Shown here: positions 9,953 through 19,387 of the stretch, in pieces
Position numbering within the stretch: the first letter of the stretch is position 1
Layout: each line of letters starts with the position of its first letter
From: Fragilaria crotonensis
Taxonomy: Eukaryota; Bacillariophyta; Fragilariophyceae; Fragilariales; Fragilariaceae
Reading direction: 5' to 3'
DNA: 37,509 bases
Assembly: GCA_022925895.1 (NCBI GenBank)
Contig: JAKSYS010000616.1
Span: 1 to 37,509 of the forward strand
Translations under genes and position numbers: made by a program
The notes under the pieces: model-generated
What the model saw: the letters and a program-made list of their open reading frames with translations, nothing else
Told to the model about the DNA's origin: nothing
Databases searched by the model: none

Positions 9953-11847
9953 ATGCAGCAAACAATGATTTGGTCATGCTCTTGTCTCGTCGATCCCCTG
10001 GAGCAAGGTATTCTAGTGCAAGCCGCATGTGATGTGGCCGCATTGCTTCCAGCAGGCTTTGCCATGGCGAAGGACATGGAGGAAGCTCACGTTATTCGGA
10101 CTGCCATGGCTGATTTCTTGGCCCGGCGAATTGCCACAGATAAGATTGCCACGTTGGATGACGCGGTTGTGCCAGGACGGAGACGGAGGAAACGCCTTCC
10201 GGCAAATTCTGCCGCCGTACCCTATGTCTTGGAACGAAGCGACATTTGGTGCTCTCAAAAGGAGATAAAAATCATGGTTCGCGTCAAGGAAACCTCGGAT
10301 GAAAGTGCAATGCAGGTCGTCAGAGACGTATTGGACGACTGGGCAGCTGCTACGTCGGACCGTTTGGTTCATATCGCCTGCTGTGTTTTGCAACACCGCA
10401 TCCGTCGTTATTTGAAGGCTGAAAAGTTGGTTGCATTCGTGGCCAATGGATCTATTTTGCCCCGCAAAAGTGGAGTTAGTCACGCTCCAATGGCAAGCCC
10501 TCCTGCCGTTCCCTTTTTGGCTCCCAAGGATACAGACCTTACACGAACAATTGTCATTGAAATGGGGGATTGGAAGCCATATTGTCAGTTGTTGGGATTG
10601 ACGAACGGTGCGTCAGAGAAAGAAACATCGTCGTCGTCGATATCTATTGCGGGCATGGTCATTCCGGAAGGTATCACGTTGATTGTCGGTGGCGGGTACC
10701 ACGGCAAGTCAACCCTTTTGAGGACAATCGCCGCTGGGGTTTACAATAAGATTCCAGGCGACGGCCGTGAACTCTGTGTCACTGTCTCGGAGGCTGTCAC
10801 TGTTAGGGCTGAGGATGGTCGATACGTCAACAATTGCAATGTCAGTGCATTCATATCCAACCTACCAACACTGCCGGGGATTGCCAATTCTCTGGATACA
10901 AAACAGTTCTCCACTCGCGAAGCCTCTGGTTCCACCTCGCAAGCAGCCAACGTCTCGGAAGCAATTGAAATGGGGGCTACGGCCATGCTGGTTGATGAAG
11001 ACGTTAGCGCCGCGAACTTTATGGCTCGAGACGGTCGTATGCGGTCGCTCGTCATGGATGAGAGCATCACCCCACTTCTCTATCGAGTTAATGGAATGTA
11101 CCAAACACTCGGTATTTCCTCGATTGTGGTTGTGGGCGGTGTGGGTGACTGGCTTGATGTTCCTCATAAAGTCATACTCCTTGACAAATACGTTGCAAGT
11201 GACGCCACCGCGAAAGCGAATTCCATCAGTCGCCAATTCTCGTACGGTCATGTTCAGTACGCTGGACGAGGAGTGGTGCATCGTTTGCAATGGGACAAGG
11301 AAGGCACACCCATCCCCCGTCGACCTACGGCTGCTTGTGTGAAATCGTTCGGTCTCAACTTATCTGCATCGGTTGTCGAAGGCAGCGACATGCTGTGCAT
11401 TGAACGGGATGTTACTGACGATATGCAAGACGAGGAGGACGACTCTGGATACATAGACATGTCTAGGTGCGAGCAACTGTTAGGCAAGAAGGCTCAACTC
11501 TTCGGTTGCGGTCTTTGCCTCGCGTGGATACTCGAACACGCTCAGAAGAACCCTGACCTTGGTATTGCAGAGCTCTTGAAAGCATTGCATACACAGCTGA
11601 TAGATTATGGCATTGCGTCCTTATCGAATCAATCCATGATCGACAGTATCGGCTTAGCTTACCAACCCAGAAATTATGAGGTATTCATGGCCCTCACTAG
11701 GATGCGAGGGGTGGTGCTGGAGAACATGCCGATAAGGACGACGATGCAGAGGCTGAGGCTGCCAGGGAAGAAGAGCGGAAGAAACAGGAGCTGGCTGATT
11801 TGTGGAACGCCAGGCGGAAGAACAATAGGTTCGCAACCAAACCATAG
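9953..11847 (+). CDS. predicted ATPase of the ABC class (Pfam ABC_ATPase, DUF2791-like), one frame break
   Basis: The protein matches the 'predicted ATPase of the ABC class' family, soluble P-loop ATPases common in bacteria and of unknown substrate. Counting from the ATG at 9953: VAFVANGSILPRKSGV (about 161-175), Walker A GGGYHGKST (246-254), IPGDGRE, RAEDGR, an ABC signature-like SGSTSQAANVSEAIE (325-339) and Walker B AMLVDED (344-350), then ITPLLYRV and SIVVVGGVGDW. No membrane segments are visible. About 630 residues. The family normally has roughly 100 more N-terminal residues; they may be in an unseen exon or lost, so the start is uncertain. A missing base in the G run at 11708-11711 diverts the end; the likely true tail is a charged, helical KDDDAEAEAAREEERKK stretch ending at 11847. 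Confidence 0.9.
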
Positions 11848-12124
11848 ACCGTCTTGAAACGAATCTTAAAAAGCATGTCGAACGTCAAACCCAAAAGATA
11901 ACTTTGTGACCTTTTGTCGTCAGCTCGTACGGTACTGAGTTGCATCGGTACGACTACATGCATATGATCTATTTATATCAACTGAAACATCTTGTTAACA
12001 CAAGTTTGGCCAACCCAATCGGCGGCTTCTTGAGAATACCATCAATCAATCGGGTCAAGTCCTGTCACAGGTGCGATCCATGACCTGAAGAGAAAACACT
12101 CCGAAGGCATCGTTCGCGCGCGCC

Positions 12125-12821
12125 CTATTCATCATCAAGGACTACAGGCATCTTTCTGTTCCACGTTTCTTGCAGTTCGTCACTAGTAGCAATACGAACA
12201 ATTGCATCAGCCACATTAGCCTTGGTCGCGACTCGACCTGAAAACAAGCCAACCGTGCGATATTCAGACATTGTATAGCCTTTCGAATTTGTCTGGTCTG
12301 CAAACATTCCAGGTCGCATGGCAATCCAATTGTGTTGGTCGTCTTCCTGAAGATACTGAAGCGTCTCTTCCATATCGGCGTGGGGAGGAACAAAAATGCG
12401 CAAGAGACTCACAATGATCCATTCCAACCACCCGGTTGCCTCTCTGCCTGCTGGGTGGCGAGCTCCTGCTCCGTTTAGTATGATGAGTTTGTGGTTGGAT
12501 GACATGGCGTTGAGAATTTTTGTTGTTGAGTCAGAAGTATGCGTTTCGGTTCTCGAAAATTTGCTTTCCGTGACTTAGACAAGAGATTATGATCCTGACA
12601 GTCAGGACAAGGGCTTGAAGCTTGACGTGATCCATGTCCATAATGGATGCCTCAACAATTGTTACTGATTTCGGAACATCATCCAACTTGTGTTTTGATC
12701 TAACGACAGCCTTGACATTAATTCCTTGTTCTAATAGTCCTAGAAGTACTCTTTTGCCAATATCACCATTGGCACCGAAGAGGACGACGTTGTTGTTTGA
12801 TGGCATAGTTGCAAAGGACAT
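12125..12821 (-). CDS. NAD(P)-binding Rossmann protein (atypical SDR, NmrA/NAD(P)H-binding type), one frame break
   Basis: The N-terminus VVLFGANGDIGKRVLLGLL holds the dinucleotide motif GxxGxxG of atypical short-chain dehydrogenases, followed by VVRSKHKL, a typical NADP-selecting Arg position. The middle has ISCLSH and, after a one-base loss in the T run near 12556-12559, DSTTKILNAM leading into KLIILNGAGARHP. The C-terminal part has MRPGMFAD and VADAIVRIA, as in proteins that lack the classical YxxxK catalytic pair and act as reductases or redox sensors. About 231 residues. The substrate cannot be inferred. The start codon at 12821 lies only 59 bases from the first base of Copia element 1, so much of the native promoter is now on the far side of a 5.8 kb insertion. 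Confidence 0.85.
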
Positions 12822-12879
12822 GACGAATTAGTCTCGGCTGAATGTCGCTCAAACAATCCGAGACGCCTCTGACACTTGA

Positions 12880-13434
12880 TGTCAGATCATACTGTGCTAC
12901 CGTTGGTACTGTTGGTGGAATCGACGGTACGACCGTACGACGCGACAACGATATCGAGCTCGACAGTACGACTGTACCAAAGTACGACTGTAGTAAAACT
13001 AATTGTTCGTGCGGATCGACGTCCAGCAATGTCTATCAAGAGGAGGATCTTGGTTGGACGATTGTGGGCAAAGGTTCAAAGAAGTACAAGACCAAGACCT
13101 GACATAAGGAGATATGCCTTGAAGGCTGGAACTGTATGAAAGCCTTATTAGGCATATGTCTCTTGGGATTTGGAGACTGGATTGATGTACTTGGTTTGCT
13201 TTCGGTCTTGGAGTTGGTCTTGTTCCAACTCGGACTTAAGGAAAGCAATCTTGTGTTTGTGTTGTTTTGTTGGATGGGATGTGTGTTCAATCTTGGGAGC
13301 TTTTGGAGTCAAGAACAAGATTGGAATCGATCTAGAAAATGTAATTCTAGATCTCACAATATTCGAACGGTATTTAGTAGTGTCTAGGAGAACTACTGGA
13401 TTAAGAGTCTACGGTATTGTTGAATTGTTTAACA
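12880..13434 (+). repeat. 5' LTR of Copia element 1
   Basis: 555 bases, TGTCAG...TTTAACA. The first third repeats GTACGAC/GTACGACTGTA words, resembling a promoter-enhancer patch. An imperfect stem-loop joins about 13109-13127 to 13141-13162 (GAGATATGCCT and AAGGCT against AGCCTT and AGGCATATGTCTC). The element's primer-binding site should follow at 13435, but no tRNA 3' end complement is recognisable; instead the palindrome CGTTTTAAAACG lies at 13435-13446. Confidence 0.96.
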
Positions 13435-13464
13435 CGTTTTAAAACGATCAGTTAGATTGTAACG

Positions 13465-14461
13465 ATGGAAGAGCAGAAGGAAGCTACGTTCGGGTCTACG
13501 ATCAGGGCATTCGCCTTCGACGGCGATGAGACGAAGTTCAGGTCCTGGGAAGGGAAGACGATCGCTCTCGCCGGTTCGAAGGGCTTCCTCCTCGCTCTCA
13601 CCAAGGCACCTACGGCCACTGGGTTGACTGCTGAAGAGTTCGAGAACGGCGAAGTCGTCGTGCTGGGCGCGCTGTTGACTGGCGGTGGCGTGGATGCGAC
13701 CGGAGCACCTCTTCGTGCTGCTTCGACGACTCGTACGCCTACGACTGCGGAGAACAGGAAGTACAGCGCACGTGCGGCCGCTTGGACTTACCTTGTTGCT
13801 AGCTGCTCGGATAAAGCCTACGCTTTGATTGAGCGCAGCGCCGGCGATCCTTTCATGGCTTGGACGATCTTGCAGGAGAAGTATTGCTCTACGGACGCGG
13901 AAGAGAACTATCCAGATCTCGCGGAGGCTTTCAGCGCATGCAAGTTGGTGGAAGTCAAGCGTGACCCCGAGTTGTGGTTTAACGACTTGGATCATCTAAA
14001 CATGCGCATTGGCAGGATCAACACGAAGTATGAGAAGGACGAACTACAAATGAAAGCCCACATCATGAACGCGATGTCTTCGGGATACGATCCGGTGGTG
14101 GTGAAGTTTCGCGGCGAACTTGCAGAGACTTCGCTTACCAAGCTCAGAAAGGAGATTGTTCTCCAGTATAAGTCTTTGGTGAAGGTGAAGGGCAAGTCCA
14201 CTTCGGAGTCTGCTTTGTTGGCGAATGCGAACAAACATCCATTCAAGAAGTTCAAAGGAACCTGCAGGAATTGTGGCAAGATTGGCCACAAAGCGGCTGA
14301 TGCACCTCGAAGGCAACCGAAGGGAATGGCGCATCCGGAAAGGGCAAAGGCACCGCTGACAAGTCTCACGTCACGTGCTACAATTGCGGCGAAAAGGGCA
14401 CTATTCTAACAAGTGTCCTAAACCCAAGAAGGATAAAGTCAAGGGTGAAGAAGCTAGCTGA
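13465..14461 (+). CDS. gag: Copia element 1 gag (capsid/nucleocapsid), frame-broken
   Basis: Gag builds the cytoplasmic virus-like particle and packages element RNA. The ATG at 13465 begins MEEQKEATFGSTI. The middle (RAAAWTYLVASCSDKAYALI, then WTILQEKY, then AHIMNAMSSGYD) matches the UBN2-type gag domain of Copia elements. Near 14264-14305 is a CCHC zinc knuckle, CRNCGKIGHKAAD, whose last Cys is lost at a one-base slip. A second knuckle, CYNCGEKG then HYSNKC, spans about 14380-14425 across another slip. The last frame ends with a TGA at 14459-14461, overlapping the start of pol; a further indel there could make gag and pol one continuous frame. About 330 residues. Confidence 0.9.
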
Positions 14462-14462
14462 T

Positions 14463-17400
14463 ATGGCTATGTTTGTGGGCGTCGCTCGCTTCGTTACGGA
14501 GATCGGCGACGACAATGGCGGTCAGGAGGCGAGGAACGGCGACAGGACCAACGATTGGGACGATTCTGAGTTTTTGATTTTGGAGAAATATGTGGAGTCA
14601 TTGGAGTCAGGTCCGACGGCACGATCCCCATTTGAAATTCCTACCATTGTCGCGGAGGACTCTGGTACGAAATTTGTCGGAGCTACGACCATTACGGTCA
14701 TTAACCACCCTATCGATCATTATGCCGGCTACTCCGTGACAAGGGATTTTGTCGGAACTGCGGATGCTTCCTGTACGAATGGTATCGAGGAATGGTTACT
14801 GGATTCGGGTGCCACTTCGGGCGTTACTTACGACAACAGTCATATGACTGATATGCGTCCATCAAACCGCAAGATCGAAATCGGAAACGGTGACATGATT
14901 GAGACATTTGGACAAGGTACGGTGACACTGTTGGACAATGACGGCAAGTTGGTTTACTTCACAGATGTGTACTATGCGCCTGAGTTTACGAAACATATTG
15001 TCAGTTTTCGCCAGCTCATCGAAAAGAATTGGAGTCTCACTTCGGTCTCGCGTGACGAATTTGTCTGGGATGCTCCAATGTCTACTGAACCGGTACGATT
15101 CAAAATGAATGCCTCGGACAAATTGTGTTACTTTGAGGGTACGAGGACAACGGTGCCGGAGGAACACCTTACAGTAAATAGTTTAACTGCAAGTCCTGTG
15201 ACTCTTGATATCAATGTTGCTCACGGACTGCTCGGTCATCCTGACACTCGGACTGTGAAGGCTATGGCGGCGCAACACGATTGGACTTTGACTGGGTCGG
15301 TTCAACCATGTGGATCGTGTGCACTTGCTAAGGCACGAGCCAAAGCAGTTCCTAAGTCTACGTTGACGAAGGCGAAGGTTCCCGGAAAGACTCTTTCTGG
15401 ACATTTCGGGACCATACGCTGACTCGCTGAATCAAAATAAGTACTGGCTTCGGATCGTGGACGACTTTTCGAAATTCAGTTGGGACTGTTTTCTTCCTAA
15501 GAAGAGTGGAATTCAGATTCCGTTGGCGAAATTACTTAAGGCTAATAAAGCCGCTGGAAAGCCCTGCAAATTCTTGCGCTGCGACAATGCTGGAGAAAAT
15601 GAGTCTTATGTACAGGAGCTTTGTGTGGAATATGATGTCATACTTGAAATGACTGCTCCTAACACTCCCCAGATGAACGGTGTCGTGGAACGGAGCTTCG
15701 TGACATGTCGTAATCGTGCTTTCGCTACTATGTACTGTGCGAAACTTTCTTTGGAGACCCAGGCATTGTTGTGGCCGGAGGCAATTAACACGGTTACCAA
15801 GCTGGGCAATTCACTACCTAAGAAGGGCGTCCGATGACCCGTATACTTTGTGGTACGGTGCGGAGGGTAAGAAGAACCGTATTCTGGACTATTTGCAACC
15901 TTTCGGACGTGTCGCGTACATCACGAATCGGTCGAAGCTCAAGGCTAAGTTGGATCCGAAATCATTTAAGTGCATCTTTGTCGGATATTCGGATGACCAT
16001 TCTGGCGACACTTATAAGTTTTATAACCCTGCGACTAAGCAGACCATTTTGTCTCGTGACGTGCATCAGTGGATGGAGTGGCATGGACGAATCAGTGCTA
16101 CGGATGACCTACCTCTGTTTGAACAGTTGAAGATTCTCGAGGACAGTTCGGTCATTGTGCCTGCTTCTGCGATTGTTCCTTATGTTGAAGATGCCGAAGT
16201 TCGTGATGTTGATGATCTTCTGGACATTCCTGCCGCTACGCCTGGACCGGTCGCGGAGGATGTCATACCAAACGCGCCAGCTATCGTCGATGTTCCTGCA
16301 CGGAGGAATTTGGCTGCCTCATTCTCGCCAGCGCATACGAGATCGAAGACGGCGAGAGCAGCTATGCCGGACATGGACGTTGCTGCGATGTCTGTTCTAT
16401 GCGAGACGATACTAAGTGCGACGTTGCAATCGGATCCACAGTTGGGAGTACCAAAGAACTACAAGGAGTTAATTAAGCAAAACGACCCTCTATGGATAAA
16501 GTCGATGCATTCGGAACTCGAGAATTTCCTGAAGCGTAACGCCTGGGAATTCCTACGTCGAAGCATGCTACCGAAAGGCCGTAAGACACTGCGAACTCGC
16601 TGGATATTTAAGGAGAAGACGGACGGGACTAAGAAGTCACGATCAGTCATACTGGGCTACGAGCAGGTACCTGGCGTAGATTTCAATGACTCTTACTCGC
16701 CACTTGCGTCGAATCCCACCATCAGACTTGTATTATGCATCACATTGGCAAACGGACGTAAGAAAGATTATTGGGTAACGGACATGATCGATGTTGAAGC
16801 TGCTTTCTTAAATGCTCTTATGGATCAAGACATTTTTATCGAGCTACCTGAGGGCTGTTGGAATACTTCTAAGTAAAGGAAAGGACCTTCGTGATTTTAT
16901 TATAAAGCTACGGAGCGCACAGTACGGATTGGTTCAGAGTCCGAGACTCTGGATGGAAACTTTGCTAAGATATTGATCGGACTCGGGTTAATACAGTGTA
17001 AAACTGATCCGTGCTTGTTTATGCTGTTTACAGATGGCGAACTTCAAGCTCGTGGTGGTTTACTGCGACGACTGCATCGTAACGGGCACTCCGTCAGCCG
17101 TTAAGACAATCAAGAAGGGGTCGCTGGCTCTGTCACTATCTCGGACTTAGGCAGGCTAAAGCGACATCTTGGTGTAAATTATGAGTTCGGAACGGACAAA
17201 AATGGCGACTATATTCTGTCCGGTATGACGGATTATCTTGAGGCCATTGTTCGAGACTACGAAGAATACATCGGAAGTGACGTCAAGGACGGTCGACTCC
17301 CGGTGCATCTGTGACACCACCCCTGCGCTCTACGCCCGAAGACGAAATCATCAATATGGAAATGTTTCGGTCATTTGTCGGACGAATTCTATTTGCATGT

Positions 17401-18308
17401 GGCAAGACGGAACCTACTATAGCTAATGCATGCAGAGAACTGACCTCACACCTTACTGCCCCAAACGAAGAACATTGGAATGCTCTGAGTCATTTGGTGG
17501 GATATCTTAAGACTGCGTCACTTCAAGGAATCAAGATGAGGACTCCCGATGATTTAAGAGTGGTTGCCTATGTCGATTCGGACTATGCCGGTGACAGAAA
17601 CGATCGGAAGAGTATCTCTGGTTACTTGGTCACGGTTGGAGGATGTCTTGTGTCTTGGATGTCTAAGAAACAGACTGGTGTCACTCTGTCCTCAACGGAA
17701 GCAGAGTTTGTGGCTATGAGCAACGTGGCGACTGAGGTAAAATTCATTGTGTCTCTACTCACGGAGATTATGGGAGGCGGACCTGACGGATCCGACGGCG
17801 AAGGAAAGGTCCAATCATGCCGAGCATTCTACGCGAGGATAATACCGGGGCGATCTTTATGGCGAAGAACACTGCCATCACACCCAGGACGAAACACGTG
17901 GACATTCGAGCAAGATTCGTCAATGACATGGTTCAAGCGAAGGAATTGTCCGTGGAACACATTCGGAGTGAAAACCCGAGCGACTGTATGACGAAGAATC
18001 TGCCGTTGGTATTGTTCAAGAAACACGCGGCACTTGTCTGTGACGGAATGTTTACACGACTTCACGAACCGACGAACACGGAGGATGTCAGATCATACTG
18101 TGCTACCGTTGGTACTGTTGGTGGAATCGACGGTACGACCGTACGACGCGACAACGATATCGAGCTCGACAGTACGACTGTACCAAAGTACGACTGTAGT
18201 AAAACTAATTGTTCGTGCGGATCGACGTCCAGCAATGTCTATCAAGAGGAGGATCTTGGTTGGACGATTGTGGGCAAAGGTTCAAAGAAGTACAAGACCA
18301 AGACCTGA
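14463..18308 (+). CDS. pol: Copia element 1 pol (protease, integrase, RT, RNase H), frame-broken
   Basis: Pol supplies the enzymes for particle maturation, reverse transcription and integration. In order: aspartic protease WLLDSGATSG (about 14797); pre-integrase HGLLGHPDTRTVKAM with CGSC (about 15223-15320); integrase with D (RIVDDFSKFSW), D (LRCDNAGEN) and E (TPQMNGVVERSF), 15450-15700; reverse transcriptase with MIDVEAAFLNALMDQDIFI (16780-16845) and the active site VVVYCDDCIVTG (about 17050-17085); RNase H with YVDSDYAGDRNDRKSISG and SSTEAEFVAMS (17567-17727). Frame slips occur near 15400, 15830, 16870, 16970, 17040 and 17800. The last frame runs into the 3' LTR and stops at 18308, adding about 74 LTR-encoded residues. 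Confidence 0.93.
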
Positions 18309-18643
18309 CATAAGGAGATATGCCTTGAAGGCTGGAACTGTATGAAAGCCTTATTAGGCATATGTCTCTTGGGATTTGGAGACTGGATTGATGTACTTGG
18401 TTTGCTTTCGGTCTTGGAGTTGGTCTTGTTCCAACTCGGACTTAAGGAAAGCAATCTTGTGTTTGTGTTGTTTTGTTGGATGGGATGTGTGTTCAATCTT
18501 GGGAGCTTTTGGAGTCCAAGAACAAGATTGGAATCGATCTAGAAAATGTAATTCTAGATCTCACAATATTCGAAAACGGTATTTAGTAGTGTCTAGGAGA
18601 ACTACTGGATTAAGAGTCTACGGTATTGTTGAATTGTTTAACA
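18086..18643 (+). repeat. 3' LTR of Copia element 1
   Basis: 558 bases, nearly identical to the 5' copy. The pol reading frame enters it from the left and stays open to a stop at 18308, so the first 223 bases of this LTR are also coding. No strong polypurine tract precedes it; CGGAGGA is the nearest candidate. Confidence 0.96.
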
Positions 18644-18649
18644 ACTTGA

Positions 18650-19387
18650 TACTCCGCTTGATCTCAACTCGCAATTCGCAATTGACCTCGGAATTAAGAC
18701 TGCCACGTGGAGAAACACTGAGATTGTACTCAGTGTGCAGTCCAAGCACAATAATAAGTGGATTGGGAGGATGACGGAGTGCTGACAAGGTCAAGTTTGT
18801 AAAGACAACACGAATATTGTCTCTCCGATACTTAGAGCGGTGTTAATGCATGCGAATACGCTAAACACTCTATAAGTAGAGAGGCGATTTGTATGTATCA
18901 TACACATGCATGTGCAATGTGCATCAATACTCCCGAGCCTGCTCCAGCAAGGTCGTCAATCAACATATCGACCTTCAGTCGTTCGTCATCTTGAGACTTG
19001 AGACTTAGTTGTGCCGTTGATTGTGCTACTGTTCTACATGTATGTAACAAGGGAACCTACAGTACCGGTACTGCCTTGACACGGTACCAGTACTGAGCCG
19101 TTCAATGCGACCACGAACTTCAGTGCAGAGAAATGGGTTTTACAGGGGAGGTCCGGTAAAATGACGTTTCTTCTCGTGGCTTCTACTTACAATTAATACC
19201 AAGCAGAGGTGCATGCATCACTCTGAATCTTGCGAGCGTTTGTTTCGTTCGCCAGTGTGTGAATACGAAACCTGTCCGAAACCTGGCCGAAACCGACAAT
19301 AACACCGACACTCGATTCCGTCTTTTGCGATAGGACAGAAAATCTGGTGGTTCTGATATCTGGAACGTCCTCCTACATTATGAGCTC
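18650..19387. other. intergenic region upstream of the glycosyltransferase
   Basis: No gene is supported. GTACCGG words cluster at about 19055-19095. Before element 1 inserted, this spacer was continuous with the 58 bases upstream of the NAD(P)-binding gene, forming the shared promoter of a divergent pair. Confidence 0.5.

Larger units (their letters stand above)
12880..18643 (+). mobile_element. Copia element 1, complete, with target-site duplication
   Basis: A 5764-base LTR retrotransposon with order gag, protease, integrase, reverse transcriptase, RNase H, which defines Ty1/Copia. The LTRs (12880-13434 and 18086-18643) start TGTCAG and end TTTAACA. They are flanked by ACTTGA at 12874-12879 and again at 18644-18649, a duplication of 5 to 6 bases proving insertion as a unit. 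The LTRs differ only by three extra bases in the 3' copy (one C, two A); I saw no substitutions, so the insertion is young. The internal frame is broken at many points, several in homopolymers, so apparent inactivity may be partly a consensus artefact. Confidence 0.97.

Noticed and set aside
1117..12821. Programmed ribosomal frameshifting as explanation for host-gene frame breaks
   Set aside because: Breaks occur in seven unrelated genes at different sites without a shared slippery heptamer, and nearly all fit one lost base.
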